This document shows, piece after piece, positions 1-5,824 of a DNA stretch of 6,920 bases. The translations under genes were made by a program, and so were the position numbers. The first letter of the stretch is position 1, and each line of letters begins with the position of its first letter. This DNA comes from Dehalococcoidales bacterium (GTDB lineage: Bacteria; Chloroflexota; Dehalococcoidia; Dehalococcoidales; RBG-16-60-22), in the NCBI GenBank assembly GCA_030615475.1, contig JAUWZF010000056.1:1-6920 (forward strand), read 5' to 3'. Under the pieces are notes generated by a model. That model was not told the DNA's origin. It searched no databases and saw only the letters and a program-made list of their open reading frames with translations.

Positions 1-1
1 G

Positions 2-565
2 CTGGTCAAATTCTATCCTCCCGAAGATACCTATATCAATGATGAGAGGCTGTGGCCTTTCTACGAAAGATGCCAGCAGTTAGGAGTGACAGTTTCTATC
101 CACACCGGTTTTAGCTGGTGCCCTCCAGGCAAAGCCAAATATTGCCTGCCGATTCAATTGGATGACGTCGCTAACGATTTCTATGACCTGAAGATTATCG
201 CCTTCCATGCCGGCTGGCCATATTGCCATGACCTGAATATGGTAGCTTTAACTCATCCCCAGGTTTACATCAGCCTAAGCTTGATCATGTCCTGGTCGCA
301 GAATGCGCCCAGGCGGTTAGCCGAAATCATCGGTGAGGCGATTCAATTTGCCGGTCCGGAAAGAATTATCTGGGGTACCGATTTCTATGGCGCCGGCGGA
401 CTGTTAAGATTAGCGGTAGACGGCCTTAGGAAGTTCGAGATGCCGGAAGACCTGCAGAAGGGCTACGGATACGCCCCGGTTACCGATGAGGTTAAAAAGA
501 TGATTTTCGCTGACAATCTCGCCAAATTACTCGATATCGATACGTCTAAACGGCGCGTAAAATAA
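2..565 (+). CDS. Amidohydrolase-2 family metal-dependent hydrolase, 3' part (5' end outside window)
   Basis: The frame is open from base 2, so the gene starts before the window; a GTG at 86 lies inside the conserved fold and I do not take it as the start. About 187 C-terminal residues are visible. They match the second half of a COG2159/amidohydrolase-2 TIM barrel, the family of ACMSD and related decarboxylases, hydratases and hydrolases. The motifs are SIHTG (strand with a metal-site His), AFHAGWPY (second His) and IIWGTDFYG, whose Asp corresponds to the family's catalytic, metal-binding Asp. The N-terminal HxH cannot be seen. No signal peptide or membrane segment is visible in this part, so the protein is probably cytoplasmic. 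The stop lies 23 nt before the flavoenzyme gene, which suggests co-transcription and a shared catabolic pathway. The reaction (C-C cleavage, decarboxylation or hydration) cannot be assigned from this fragment. Confidence 0.85.
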   Translation: MVKFYPPEDTYINDERLWPFYERCQQLGVTVSIHTGFSWCPPGKAKYCLPIQLDDVANDFYDLKIIAFHAGWPYCHDLNMVALTHPQVYISLSLIMSWSQNAPRRLAEIIGEAIQFAGPERIIWGTDFYGAGGLLRLAVDGLRKFEMPEDLQKGYGYAPVTDEVKKMIFADNLAKLLDIDTSKRRVK

Positions 566-588
566 CAACCGAGGGGAAAGGAGAAAAA

Positions 589-3282
589 ATGTCTACTGAA
601 TTCCCGTTATTGTTTTCGCCTATCAAACTTGGGCCGCTAGAGATAAAGAACAGAATCGGCGGCTCCTGTACCACCACCGGCGGTGCCGATATCAACGGGT
701 ATATCACTGAAGAGTGTTTATACTCTTATGCCGCCCGGTGCGAAGGCGGTGCCGGCTTTATTACCATCGAATGTACCTTCGCCACCGACTGGGGTGCCAA
801 GACCACCAGCTTCGGCAACCCGCGCATCAGCGGCCGTGCCTATTACGAAGGCATGTCCAACCTGGCCGAATCCATGAAGCAGATGGATTCCAGGGCTTTC
901 ATCCAGATTACCCCCAGTTTCGGTCGGCAGGGCTCCGGCCGTCTCTCCGGAGAGACTCCCCCGGCACCTTCGGCCATACCTTCCGAGAGGCCGCAGGACT
1001 ACGACCAGAGGATTATGCCCCGCGGCTACGAGACCAGGGCGCAGACGATAGGCGGCACCACCGTCCCCCGCGTGCTCACCATTGAAGAAATCGACTACAT
1101 GGAGCGGACGTTTGCGGACGCTGTCGCCGGCGCCAGAATCTGCGGCTTTGATGCCGTCGAGTTTCACAGCCCGCACGGCTACATGATTCACCAGTTCCTG
1201 TCGCCGCGCTCCAACCAGCGCAACGACCTTTACGGCGGCTCGCTGGAGAACCGTTTCCGCTTCCTGAGGAACCTGCTGGTCAGCGCCCGGCGCCGCGTCG
1301 GCCCGGACTTCTGCCTCGGCATCCGCCTCAGCGGCGACGAGCATATGCCCGGCGCCATCCACGAGGAAGAACTTATCCAGATCGCCAAGTGGTGCGAGGA
1401 GCTCGGCGCCAGCTATATCCACCTTTCCGACGGTTCCTACGAAGCCAGAAAATGGTTCTTCCCCCAGGACCCGTTCTGCTTTATCGAGCACGCCAAGAAT
1501 TTTAAGAAAGAGCTCAAGATACCTCTAATCGTCCCCGGCCAGCACGACCCGTACCTGGCCGAGGAAGTACTCCGCAACAAATGGGCCGACTGCATTACCA
1601 TGGGACGTCAGCTCGTCGCCGACCAGCGAACCCCAGGCAAATGGGAAGAAGGCGAGGTTGACGAGGTAAACCGCTGTCTGCGCTGTAACGTATGCCTGGC
1701 CCGGTTCAACCGCGGTCTGGCCATCCGGTGCGCCGTGAACCCAAATATCGGCCGCGAAAAGTACGCGCCTTTGTACAGCACGACCAGCTCCGGCAATTTA
1801 CTGCGGCCGCTACCCGAGCCGTTCATGCCCCCCTGCCAGAATAGCTGTCCGGCCGGACTGGATATCAACGCCTACGTGCTCATGGCTTCCCGCGGACAGC
1901 TGGGCGAGGCTTACCGCTACCTGAAGCAGTACACCCCCTTCCCGGGTGTTCTCGGGCGTGTTTGCCCGCACCCGTGTGAAGTGGAATGCAATCGTGGTGA
2001 GCTGGACGACCCCATCGCCATCAACGATATCAAGCGCTATATTGCCGACTCCGCAATGGCCGAAGGCCTGCCCGACTATCTCAAGAAGCAGTGCCTGCCG
2101 GAGAAAGTAGCCATCACCAGGAAAGAGAAGGTTGCCGTGGTCGGTTCCGGCCCCGCCGGCTTGACCGCCGCTTACTTCCTGATTAAGAAGGGCTACGCCG
2201 TCACCGTTTTTGAGGCGGCACCCGCCGCCGGCGGCATGATGACCTTCGGTGTCCCGGAGCAGCGCCTGCCGCGAAAGGTAGTCAGGTGGGAAATCGACAC
2301 TATCAAGAAGATGGGCGTCGAGATTAAGACTAACAGCCCCGTCAAGAATCCCGAAGACCTCAAGAAGAAAGGCTACAGTGCCGTCTTCGTCGCCGTCGGC
2401 TCTCAGAACAGCGCCAAACTCAACGTGCCCGGTGAAGACGCTTCCGGTGTCCTCCAGGCACTCTCCTTCCTGAAAGACGTAAACAGCGGCAAGAAACCGG
2501 CCGTCGGCAAGAAACTGGTCGTCGTCGGTGGCGGCAGCGTCGCTATGGACGCGGCTACTTCCGCCCTGCGCCTCGGCGCCGGCAGTGTCCAGGTGGTCTG
2601 CCTTGAGTGCAGCCCCGAGGAAATGCCCGCCCAGGAAGAAGAAATCAACCAGGCAATCGAGGAAGGCATCAATGTTGATATGAGCTGGGGCCCCAGGCAG
2701 ATTCTCACCAGCGGCGGCAGGGTCAAGGGCGTCGAGCTGAAGCGTTGCACGACCTGCTATAACAAGGCCGGCGCCTTCGCTCCTGTCTATGACGAGAAGA
2801 AAACCAAGACGATTGACGCCGATATGGTTATCACCGCTATCGGCCAGAGGGTAGACCTCTCCTTCATGTCCGACAGCAAGATTAAGACCACCAAGAGAGG
2901 GACTATCGATGCCGCCGACCGCAGTCTGGCTACCAGTGTCGCCGGTGTCTACGCCGGTGGTGATGTCGCCCGCGGTCAGGGGACCATGATTGAGGCCATT
3001 GCCGACGGCAAGAAAGCCGCCGTAGCTATCGATTGCTACCTGCGCGGCGTCGACCTCCCGCCCACTCCGCCGGAACCAATTCTCGCCGATATCGAGGAAC
3101 CGGCCTTCCAGTTCCACTTGAGAGAATACAAGAAAGAGGAACGCTACCCGACGGAAGCCACTGCGGCCAGCAAGCGGAAGAGCAACTTCAAAGAGATTAA
3201 CCTCGGCTTTGCCGATAAAGAGACCTGCGTTACCGAGGCCAGGCGCTGCCTGACCTGCCGGTGTTCGGCTGTCAGATACTAA
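589..3282 (+). CDS. Old Yellow Enzyme / 2,4-dienoyl-CoA reductase-like flavoprotein fused to a GltD-like Fe-S/FAD/NAD(P) module
   Basis: Predicted reductase of activated C=C bonds (enoate or enoyl-CoA type), with NAD(P)H electrons passing through FAD and Fe-S to FMN. Residues 1-390 form the FMN barrel. HSPHGYMIHQFLSPRSNQR (193-211) contains the substrate-binding HxxH and Tyr198, equivalent to catalytic Tyr166 of E. coli FadH; YGGSLENRFRF follows, and MGRQLVAD (338-345) resembles the flavin-phosphate loop. FadH His252 appears replaced by Tyr284 in SYEAR. Cys363, 366, 369 and 381 form the barrel's 4Fe-4S site. Residues 410-490 add a GltD/DPYD-type double-cluster domain (Cys416, 420, 459, 463, 467) absent from FadH. 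FAD binding starts at VVGSGPAG (517-524), NAD(P) binding at VVVGGGSVAMD (644-654), and GVYAGGDVARGQG (786-798) closes the FAD fold. The tail has Cys880, 887, 890 and 892. At 897 residues it exceeds FadH (about 670) by roughly one domain. AGGAG at 579-583 sits 5 nt before ATG. The substrate is unknown. Confidence 0.9.
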   Translation: MSTEFPLLFSPIKLGPLEIKNRIGGSCTTTGGADINGYITEECLYSYAARCEGGAGFITIECTFATDWGAKTTSFGNPRISGRAYYEGMSNLAESMKQMDSRAFIQITPSFGRQGSGRLSGETPPAPSAIPSERPQDYDQRIMPRGYETRAQTIGGTTVPRVLTIEEIDYMERTFADAVAGARICGFDAVEFHSPHGYMIHQFLSPRSNQRNDLYGGSLENRFRFLRNLLVSARRRVGPDFCLGIRLSGDEHMPGAIHEEELIQIAKWCEELGASYIHLSDGSYEARKWFFPQDPFCFIEHAKNFKKELKIPLIVPGQHDPYLAEEVLRNKWADCITMGRQLVADQRTPGKWEEGEVDEVNRCLRCNVCLARFNRGLAIRCAVNPNIGREKYAPLYSTTSSGNLLRPLPEPFMPPCQNSCPAGLDINAYVLMASRGQLGEAYRYLKQYTPFPGVLGRVCPHPCEVECNRGELDDPIAINDIKRYIADSAMAEGLPDYLKKQCLPEKVAITRKEKVAVVGSGPAGLTAAYFLIKKGYAVTVFEAAPAAGGMMTFGVPEQRLPRKVVRWEIDTIKKMGVEIKTNSPVKNPEDLKKKGYSAVFVAVGSQNSAKLNVPGEDASGVLQALSFLKDVNSGKKPAVGKKLVVVGGGSVAMDAATSALRLGAGSVQVVCLECSPEEMPAQEEEINQAIEEGINVDMSWGPRQILTSGGRVKGVELKRCTTCYNKAGAFAPVYDEKKTKTIDADMVITAIGQRVDLSFMSDSKIKTTKRGTIDAADRSLATSVAGVYAGGDVARGQGTMIEAIADGKKAAVAIDCYLRGVDLPPTPPEPILADIEEPAFQFHLREYKKEERYPTEATAASKRKSNFKEINLGFADKETCVTEARRCLTCRCSAVRY

Positions 3283-3300
3283 ACTACAGGAGATAGCTTT

Positions 3301-4626
3301 ATGAGCTGGGAAGAGGAATACAAGAAAAAGCTGGTAACGCCGGAAGAGGCCGTCAGCGTCATCAAGTCCGGCGACCGGGTCTGCTTCGTGCAGGGGAACG
3401 AACCTCAGGCCCTGGGCCTGGCACTGGCGGCGCGACTGGGAGAAGTCGAGGATGTGCTGCTCTCGCTGCGCACGCCGGGACGGGACTTTGGCTGGTACGA
3501 CCCCGTCTTCGAGATGTCCTTCAAGATTGAGGTCGGCTTCCCCCTGCCCATCGTAAGGCAGATAATCGCCGAAAGGCGGTGCGACCTGGCCATCGGTGGA
3601 CTCGGCTTCATCTTCCACGAGGAAGAGAGGGGCCCGGCCGACGTGGTGATGATCGAACTGTCAACACCCGACGAACACGGCTATTGCAGCTTCGGCGCCT
3701 CCGTCTGGACCAAGAAGACGGAGTGCCGAAATGCCAAGATTGTCCTCGCCGAGGTCAATAAAAACCTGATACGAACCTACGGTGATAACTACATCCACGT
3801 TTCCGAGATTGACTATTTCGTGGAGCACACACCGTCGGGAAAGCAGCCGGGCAGCACCGACCTCCTGGGCAGGAAAAACGTGGAGGCCGGCGAGGCTGAG
3901 AAGGCCATTGCCGGATACGTATCCACGCTCGTCCGGGACGGCGATACGTTACAGGTCGGCGTGGGCTCCACCAGCGAGTGGTGCTGCACATTGGGAACCT
4001 TCGAGAACAAGACTGACCTGGGCTGGCACTCCGAGACGACGCCGCGAGGTATCATCCCGCTGATAAGGAACGGCATTATCACCGGCAAACACAAGACACT
4101 GAATCCCAACAAGGCCGTGGCTACCGCCTGCGGCGGCGGCACCAAGGAAGATATGGACTTCGTCAACATGAACCCGGCTTTCGAACTCCACAGCGCCGAA
4201 TACTGCCTGGACGTGCGGGTAATCGCCCAGCACGACAACATGGTGGCTATCAACAGCGCCGTCAGCGTCGATTTCGCCGGGCAGATTGCCGCCGAGTCCA
4301 TCGGCCCGCGTGTCATCAGCGGCGCCGGCGGCCAGACATCCTTCGCCATCGGCGCCTTCCTATCGAAGGGCGGCCGCAGCATCACGGTAATGACATCCAC
4401 CGCCGGCAGCGGCGATAAGAGGCTCTCACGCATCACGCCCCTGCTGGCGGAAGGGACGATTGTTACCGTACCGCGTACCCTCAGCGACTACGTCATTACC
4501 GAGTACGGCATCGCTCACCTTAAAGGCAAGACACAGCGGCAGAGGGCTGAGGAGCTTATCGGCATTGCCCACCCGGACTTTCGCGCCGGGCTCAAGAAGG
4601 AAGCCGATAAGCTGTACTGGCCTTAA
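3301..4626 (+). CDS. Acetyl-CoA hydrolase / 4-hydroxybutyrate CoA-transferase family protein
   Basis: Full-length (441 residues) family I CoA-transferase of the Cat1/AbfT type, which moves CoA between an acyl-CoA and a free acid through a glutamyl-CoA thioester. The catalytic glutamate is Glu245 in LGWHSE (240-245), matching the LGIHTE motif of AbfT, whose nucleophile is Glu238. Other family blocks are QVGVGSTSEW (218-227) in the place of the usual GxGxxP segment, SGAGGQTSFAIGAF (340-353), and the C-terminal YVITEYGIAHLKGKTQRQRA (397-416) with IAHPDFRAGL. There is no signal peptide or membrane helix. AGGAG at 3288-3292 lies 8 nt before ATG, and the gene starts 18 nt after the stop of the reductase gene, so the two are almost certainly co-transcribed. 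The context suggests it loads CoA onto, or removes it from, the acid handled by the neighbouring reductase and amidohydrolase. The family is clear; the acyl substrate is not, and butyrate, 4-hydroxybutyrate, succinate or an aromatic acid are all possible. Confidence 0.9.
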   Translation: MSWEEEYKKKLVTPEEAVSVIKSGDRVCFVQGNEPQALGLALAARLGEVEDVLLSLRTPGRDFGWYDPVFEMSFKIEVGFPLPIVRQIIAERRCDLAIGGLGFIFHEEERGPADVVMIELSTPDEHGYCSFGASVWTKKTECRNAKIVLAEVNKNLIRTYGDNYIHVSEIDYFVEHTPSGKQPGSTDLLGRKNVEAGEAEKAIAGYVSTLVRDGDTLQVGVGSTSEWCCTLGTFENKTDLGWHSETTPRGIIPLIRNGIITGKHKTLNPNKAVATACGGGTKEDMDFVNMNPAFELHSAEYCLDVRVIAQHDNMVAINSAVSVDFAGQIAAESIGPRVISGAGGQTSFAIGAFLSKGGRSITVMTSTAGSGDKRLSRITPLLAEGTIVTVPRTLSDYVITEYGIAHLKGKTQRQRAEELIGIAHPDFRAGLKKEADKLYWP

Positions 4627-4650
4627 GCCATAAAACAAAATATTAAAAAA

Positions 4651-4687
4651 AAAGAGGGGGCGGTGCATAAAAAACGCCGCTCTCTTT
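4651..4687 (+). terminator. Probable intrinsic terminator of the three-gene operon
   Basis: Twenty-four bases after the CoA-transferase stop, AAAGAGGGGGCG (4651-4662) pairs with CGCC-G-CTCTCTTT (4675-4687). The result is a 12-bp stem with one G-T wobble and one bulged G, and a 12-nt A-rich loop. The lower stem ends in AAA/TTT, preceded by an A-run and followed by the T-rich CTATTTCC. The U-tract is short and broken, so termination strength is uncertain. The position between the operon and the tRNA promoter supports the call. Confidence 0.6.
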
Positions 4688-4730
4688 CTATTTCCTGTTA
4701 TCTTCCTGTCACACGGCAGGTATAGAAATC

Positions 4731-4759
4731 TTGAAAAGCATCATTTTTATTGCTACAAT
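4731..4759 (+). promoter_or_regulatory. Sigma70-type promoter for the tRNA cluster
   Basis: TTGAAA (4731-4736) and TACAAT (4754-4759) are separated by exactly 17 bp. A TG dinucleotide at 4751-4752 makes this an extended -10. Transcription would start near 4766, a few bases before the mature 5' end of tRNA-Leu at 4770, as expected for a stable-RNA promoter. Each hexamer differs from consensus at one position. Confidence 0.75.
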
Positions 4760-4769
4760 ATAAAGTCGG

Positions 4770-4855
4770 GCCGAGGTGGCGGAATGGCAGACGCGCTACG
4801 TTCAGGGCGTAGTGTCCGTAAGGGCGTGGGAGTTCAACTCTCCCCCTCGGCACCA
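4770..4855 (+). tRNA. tRNA-Leu (anticodon CAG)
   Basis: Class II tRNA with perfect acceptor pairing GCCGAGG (4770-4776) to CCTCGGC (4845-4851), discriminator A, and an encoded CCA (4853-4855). The anticodon stem CTACG/CGTAG encloses the loop TTCAGGG, with CAG at 4803-4805 reading CUG. The long variable arm (4813-4827) forms a small GTCC/GGGC stem, as expected for leucine. The T arm is GGGAG-TTCAACT-CTCCC. It is the first gene of a three-tRNA cluster. Confidence 0.95.
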
Positions 4856-4866
4856 AAAAACGAGAT

Positions 4867-4944
4867 GCGCTTGTAGCTCAGTTGGATTAGAGCGCAGCCC
4901 TGCGGAGGCTGAGGCCGTGGGTTCGAGCCCCGCCAAGCGCGCCA
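4867..4944 (+). tRNA. tRNA-Arg (anticodon GCG)
   Basis: Perfect acceptor GCGCTTG (4867-4873) with CAAGCGC (4934-4940), discriminator G, and CCA encoded at 4942-4944. D stem GCTC/GAGC. Anticodon stem CAGCC/GGCTG encloses the loop CTGCGGA, with GCG at 4902-4904. T arm GTGGG-TTCGAGC-CCCGC has one wobble pair. C35 and an A after the D-loop GG (A20) agree with arginine identity. The odd part is G34: bacteria normally read CGU/CGC/CGA with an A34 tRNA converted to inosine by TadA. It lies 11 nt after tRNA-Leu. Confidence 0.92.
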
Positions 4945-4947
4945 TCC

Positions 4948-5021
4948 GGGCGGTTAGCTCAGTTGGTTAGAGCACCTGCTTTACACGCAGGGGGTCACAG
5001 GTTCGAGTCCTGTACCGCCCA
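4948..5021 (+). tRNA. tRNA-Val (anticodon TAC)
   Basis: Acceptor GGGCGGT (4948-4954) pairs perfectly with ACCGCCC (5014-5020), with discriminator A at 5021. D stem GCTC/GAGC. Anticodon stem CCTGC/GCAGG holds the loop TTTACAC, with TAC at 4982-4984. The T arm contains GGTTCGAGTCC. Unlike the two upstream tRNAs it does not encode CCA (the next bases are CTT), so CCA must be added enzymatically. It starts 3 nt after tRNA-Arg and is clearly processed from the same transcript. Confidence 0.95.
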
Positions 5022-5044
5022 CTTCCACGAATAATCTGCCGGAT

Positions 5045-5413
5045 TTATGGCTTTTTCTCTGTTTCCGCCACAGGTTTGAGGTATGGGCCATAGCCCCAGA
5101 TGCGGGCTACACCCTCCGGCTTCATGATAAAGGGGAGGTATTTCTCTCCCTCTTTAGCCTGGTTTATCGGCGGCCAGCCGCCGTCGGGGTCACCCTCAAT
5201 TTTTACGGTTCCATCTCCATAAGACGATACGATGGCCCCGCAGCCTACGGCACAGCAACAGCAAATGGTTGTCGTTTCGCGGGTCTTTTTCTTGAGAGGT
5301 ATGTGTTTGATGGGTGAAGCCAGGGCTACACCATCACTAAAAGCGCCGAGCAGGATAACACCGCCTATCCCTGCTCCTGAGGCTTTGAGGAAATCTCTTC
5401 GGCTTAGCTCCAT
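5045..5413 (-). CDS. Small Tat-exported Fe-S protein resembling the N-terminus of formate dehydrogenase alpha subunit; probable remnant
   Basis: 122 residues. SRRDFLK (4-10) is a canonical twin-arginine motif, followed by a hydrophobic stretch GIGGVILLGAF and an ALA-S cleavage site after residue 32, so export in folded form is predicted. Next, RETTTICCCCAVGCG (45-59) gives C51-x2-C54-x3-C58, and IEGDPD (72-77) matches the N-terminal 4Fe-4S domain of FdnG-like molybdopterin oxidoreductases. The expected fourth cysteine (the GxLCxKG motif after PxNxG) is absent: PPINQ runs into AKEGEKYLPF and an unrecognised 30-residue tail. No molybdopterin domain follows. The stop is TAA, so it is not a Sec-split reading frame. 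AAGGAGG lies 4 nt before ATG, so translation looks viable. It ends 23 bp from tRNA-Val and converges on it. Either it is a fossil left by deletion at the tRNA locus or a dedicated small Tat protein; I favour the former only modestly. Confidence 0.7.
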   Translation of the reverse strand: MELSRRDFLKASGAGIGGVILLGAFSDGVALASPIKHIPLKKKTRETTTICCCCAVGCGAIVSSYGDGTVKIEGDPDGGWPPINQAKEGEKYLPFIMKPEGVARIWGYGPYLKPVAETEKKP

Positions 5414-5488
5414 AATTCCTCCTTGTACAGTTTGTTTATCTAATCTATTCGGTTTTTAAACCTCCCCGAAGGTCGGACTTTCGAACAC

Positions 5489-5521
5489 AAAAAAAGAGTC
5501 TCCTAATCCACGTGGAGACTC
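5489..5521 (-). terminator. Intrinsic terminator or leader attenuator on the - strand
   Basis: GAGTCTCC (5496-5503) and GGAGACTC (5514-5521) form a perfect 8-bp stem with a 10-nt loop. On the - strand the stem is followed directly by seven U (A-run at 5489-5495 on +), the textbook layout of a rho-independent terminator. The + orientation has no T-run. It lies 76 nt upstream of the start of the Tat gene, with no recognisable - strand gene before it in the window. It is either an attenuator in that gene's leader or the surviving terminator of a lost gene. Confidence 0.75.
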
Positions 5522-5683
5522 ATCACGAAAGTGTAATTAAATCTCATAACCTCGGATGGTGTACCCTATAGAAATAATACTTGTCAATGTTCAATCAGTA
5601 TAAATACCTACTTGGTCTAATTAGGTCGCGTCCTCAACATGGTATCGATTTATAGCTCAGTTCGCTCCTTGTACCGGAAAGAG

Positions 5684-5697
5684 GTCAATATGTTGAC
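5684..5697. promoter_or_regulatory. Inverted repeat overlapping the -35 element, possible operator
   Basis: GTCAA-TATG-TTGAC is a perfect 5-bp inverted repeat whose right arm is the first five bases of the predicted -35 hexamer. A dimeric repressor bound here would occlude RNA polymerase. The arms are short, and one half being a consensus -35 makes coincidence plausible. Confidence 0.3.
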
Positions 5698-5721
5698 ACA
5701 TTGAATCCAGCAGTTTAAAAT
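5693..5721 (+). promoter_or_regulatory. Predicted promoter of the TIR-domain gene
   Basis: TTGACA (5693-5698, full consensus) and TAAAAT (5716-5721, one mismatch) are spaced by 17 bp. Transcription from about 5728 would give a leader of roughly 97 nt before the ATG at 5825. No other + strand gene lies between, so the TIR gene is the likely target. Confidence 0.6.
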
Positions 5722-5824
5722 GCATTAAAGCATACAGGCAGAACCATCTGATGGAGAATAAATAAGTATTATACTGTTGTCCTGCCGATAGAAAGAAAAT
5801 TATAGACGGTGTGATAAAGTTAAA

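Larger units (their letters stand above)
5414..5824. other. 411-bp AT-rich intergenic region without a convincing gene
   Basis: No reading frame here has coding character on either strand. The contents I can support are the start-proximal ribosome site of the - strand Tat gene (5418-5424), a - strand terminator hairpin (5489-5521), a tRNA-like scrap near 5653-5676, and a + strand promoter with an inverted repeat (5684-5721). The composition is visibly more AT-rich than the operon at the left, consistent with a junction or imported DNA. No insertion-sequence ends or direct repeats were seen. Confidence 0.6.

Noticed and set aside
86..88. GTG as start of the amidohydrolase gene
   Set aside because: The same frame is open to base 2 with plausible amidohydrolase sequence, and there is no ribosome site at the GTG.
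718..1491. 257-residue - strand open frame
   Set aside because: It lies antisense to the FMN barrel; its Ala/Gly/Val-rich sequence shows no recognisable fold.
1810..3618. 602-residue open frame on the - strand opposite the reductase gene
   Set aside because: It is antisense to well-supported conserved domains, has no family motifs of its own, and arises from GC-rich third positions of the real gene.
4776..4970. 64-residue + strand open frame
   Set aside because: It lies across the tRNA-Leu, tRNA-Arg and tRNA-Val genes; the apparent protein is translated tRNA.
5045..5047. Selenocysteine readthrough at the end of the formate-dehydrogenase-like gene
   Set aside because: The stop is TAA rather than TGA, it comes far earlier than the Sec position of FdnG, and tRNA genes follow instead of catalytic-domain sequence.
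5168..5183. CGGCGG-CCAG-CCGCCG palindrome as a terminator
   Set aside because: It lies inside the Tat gene (Gly-Trp-Pro-Pro codons), has no T-run on either side and only a 4-nt loop.
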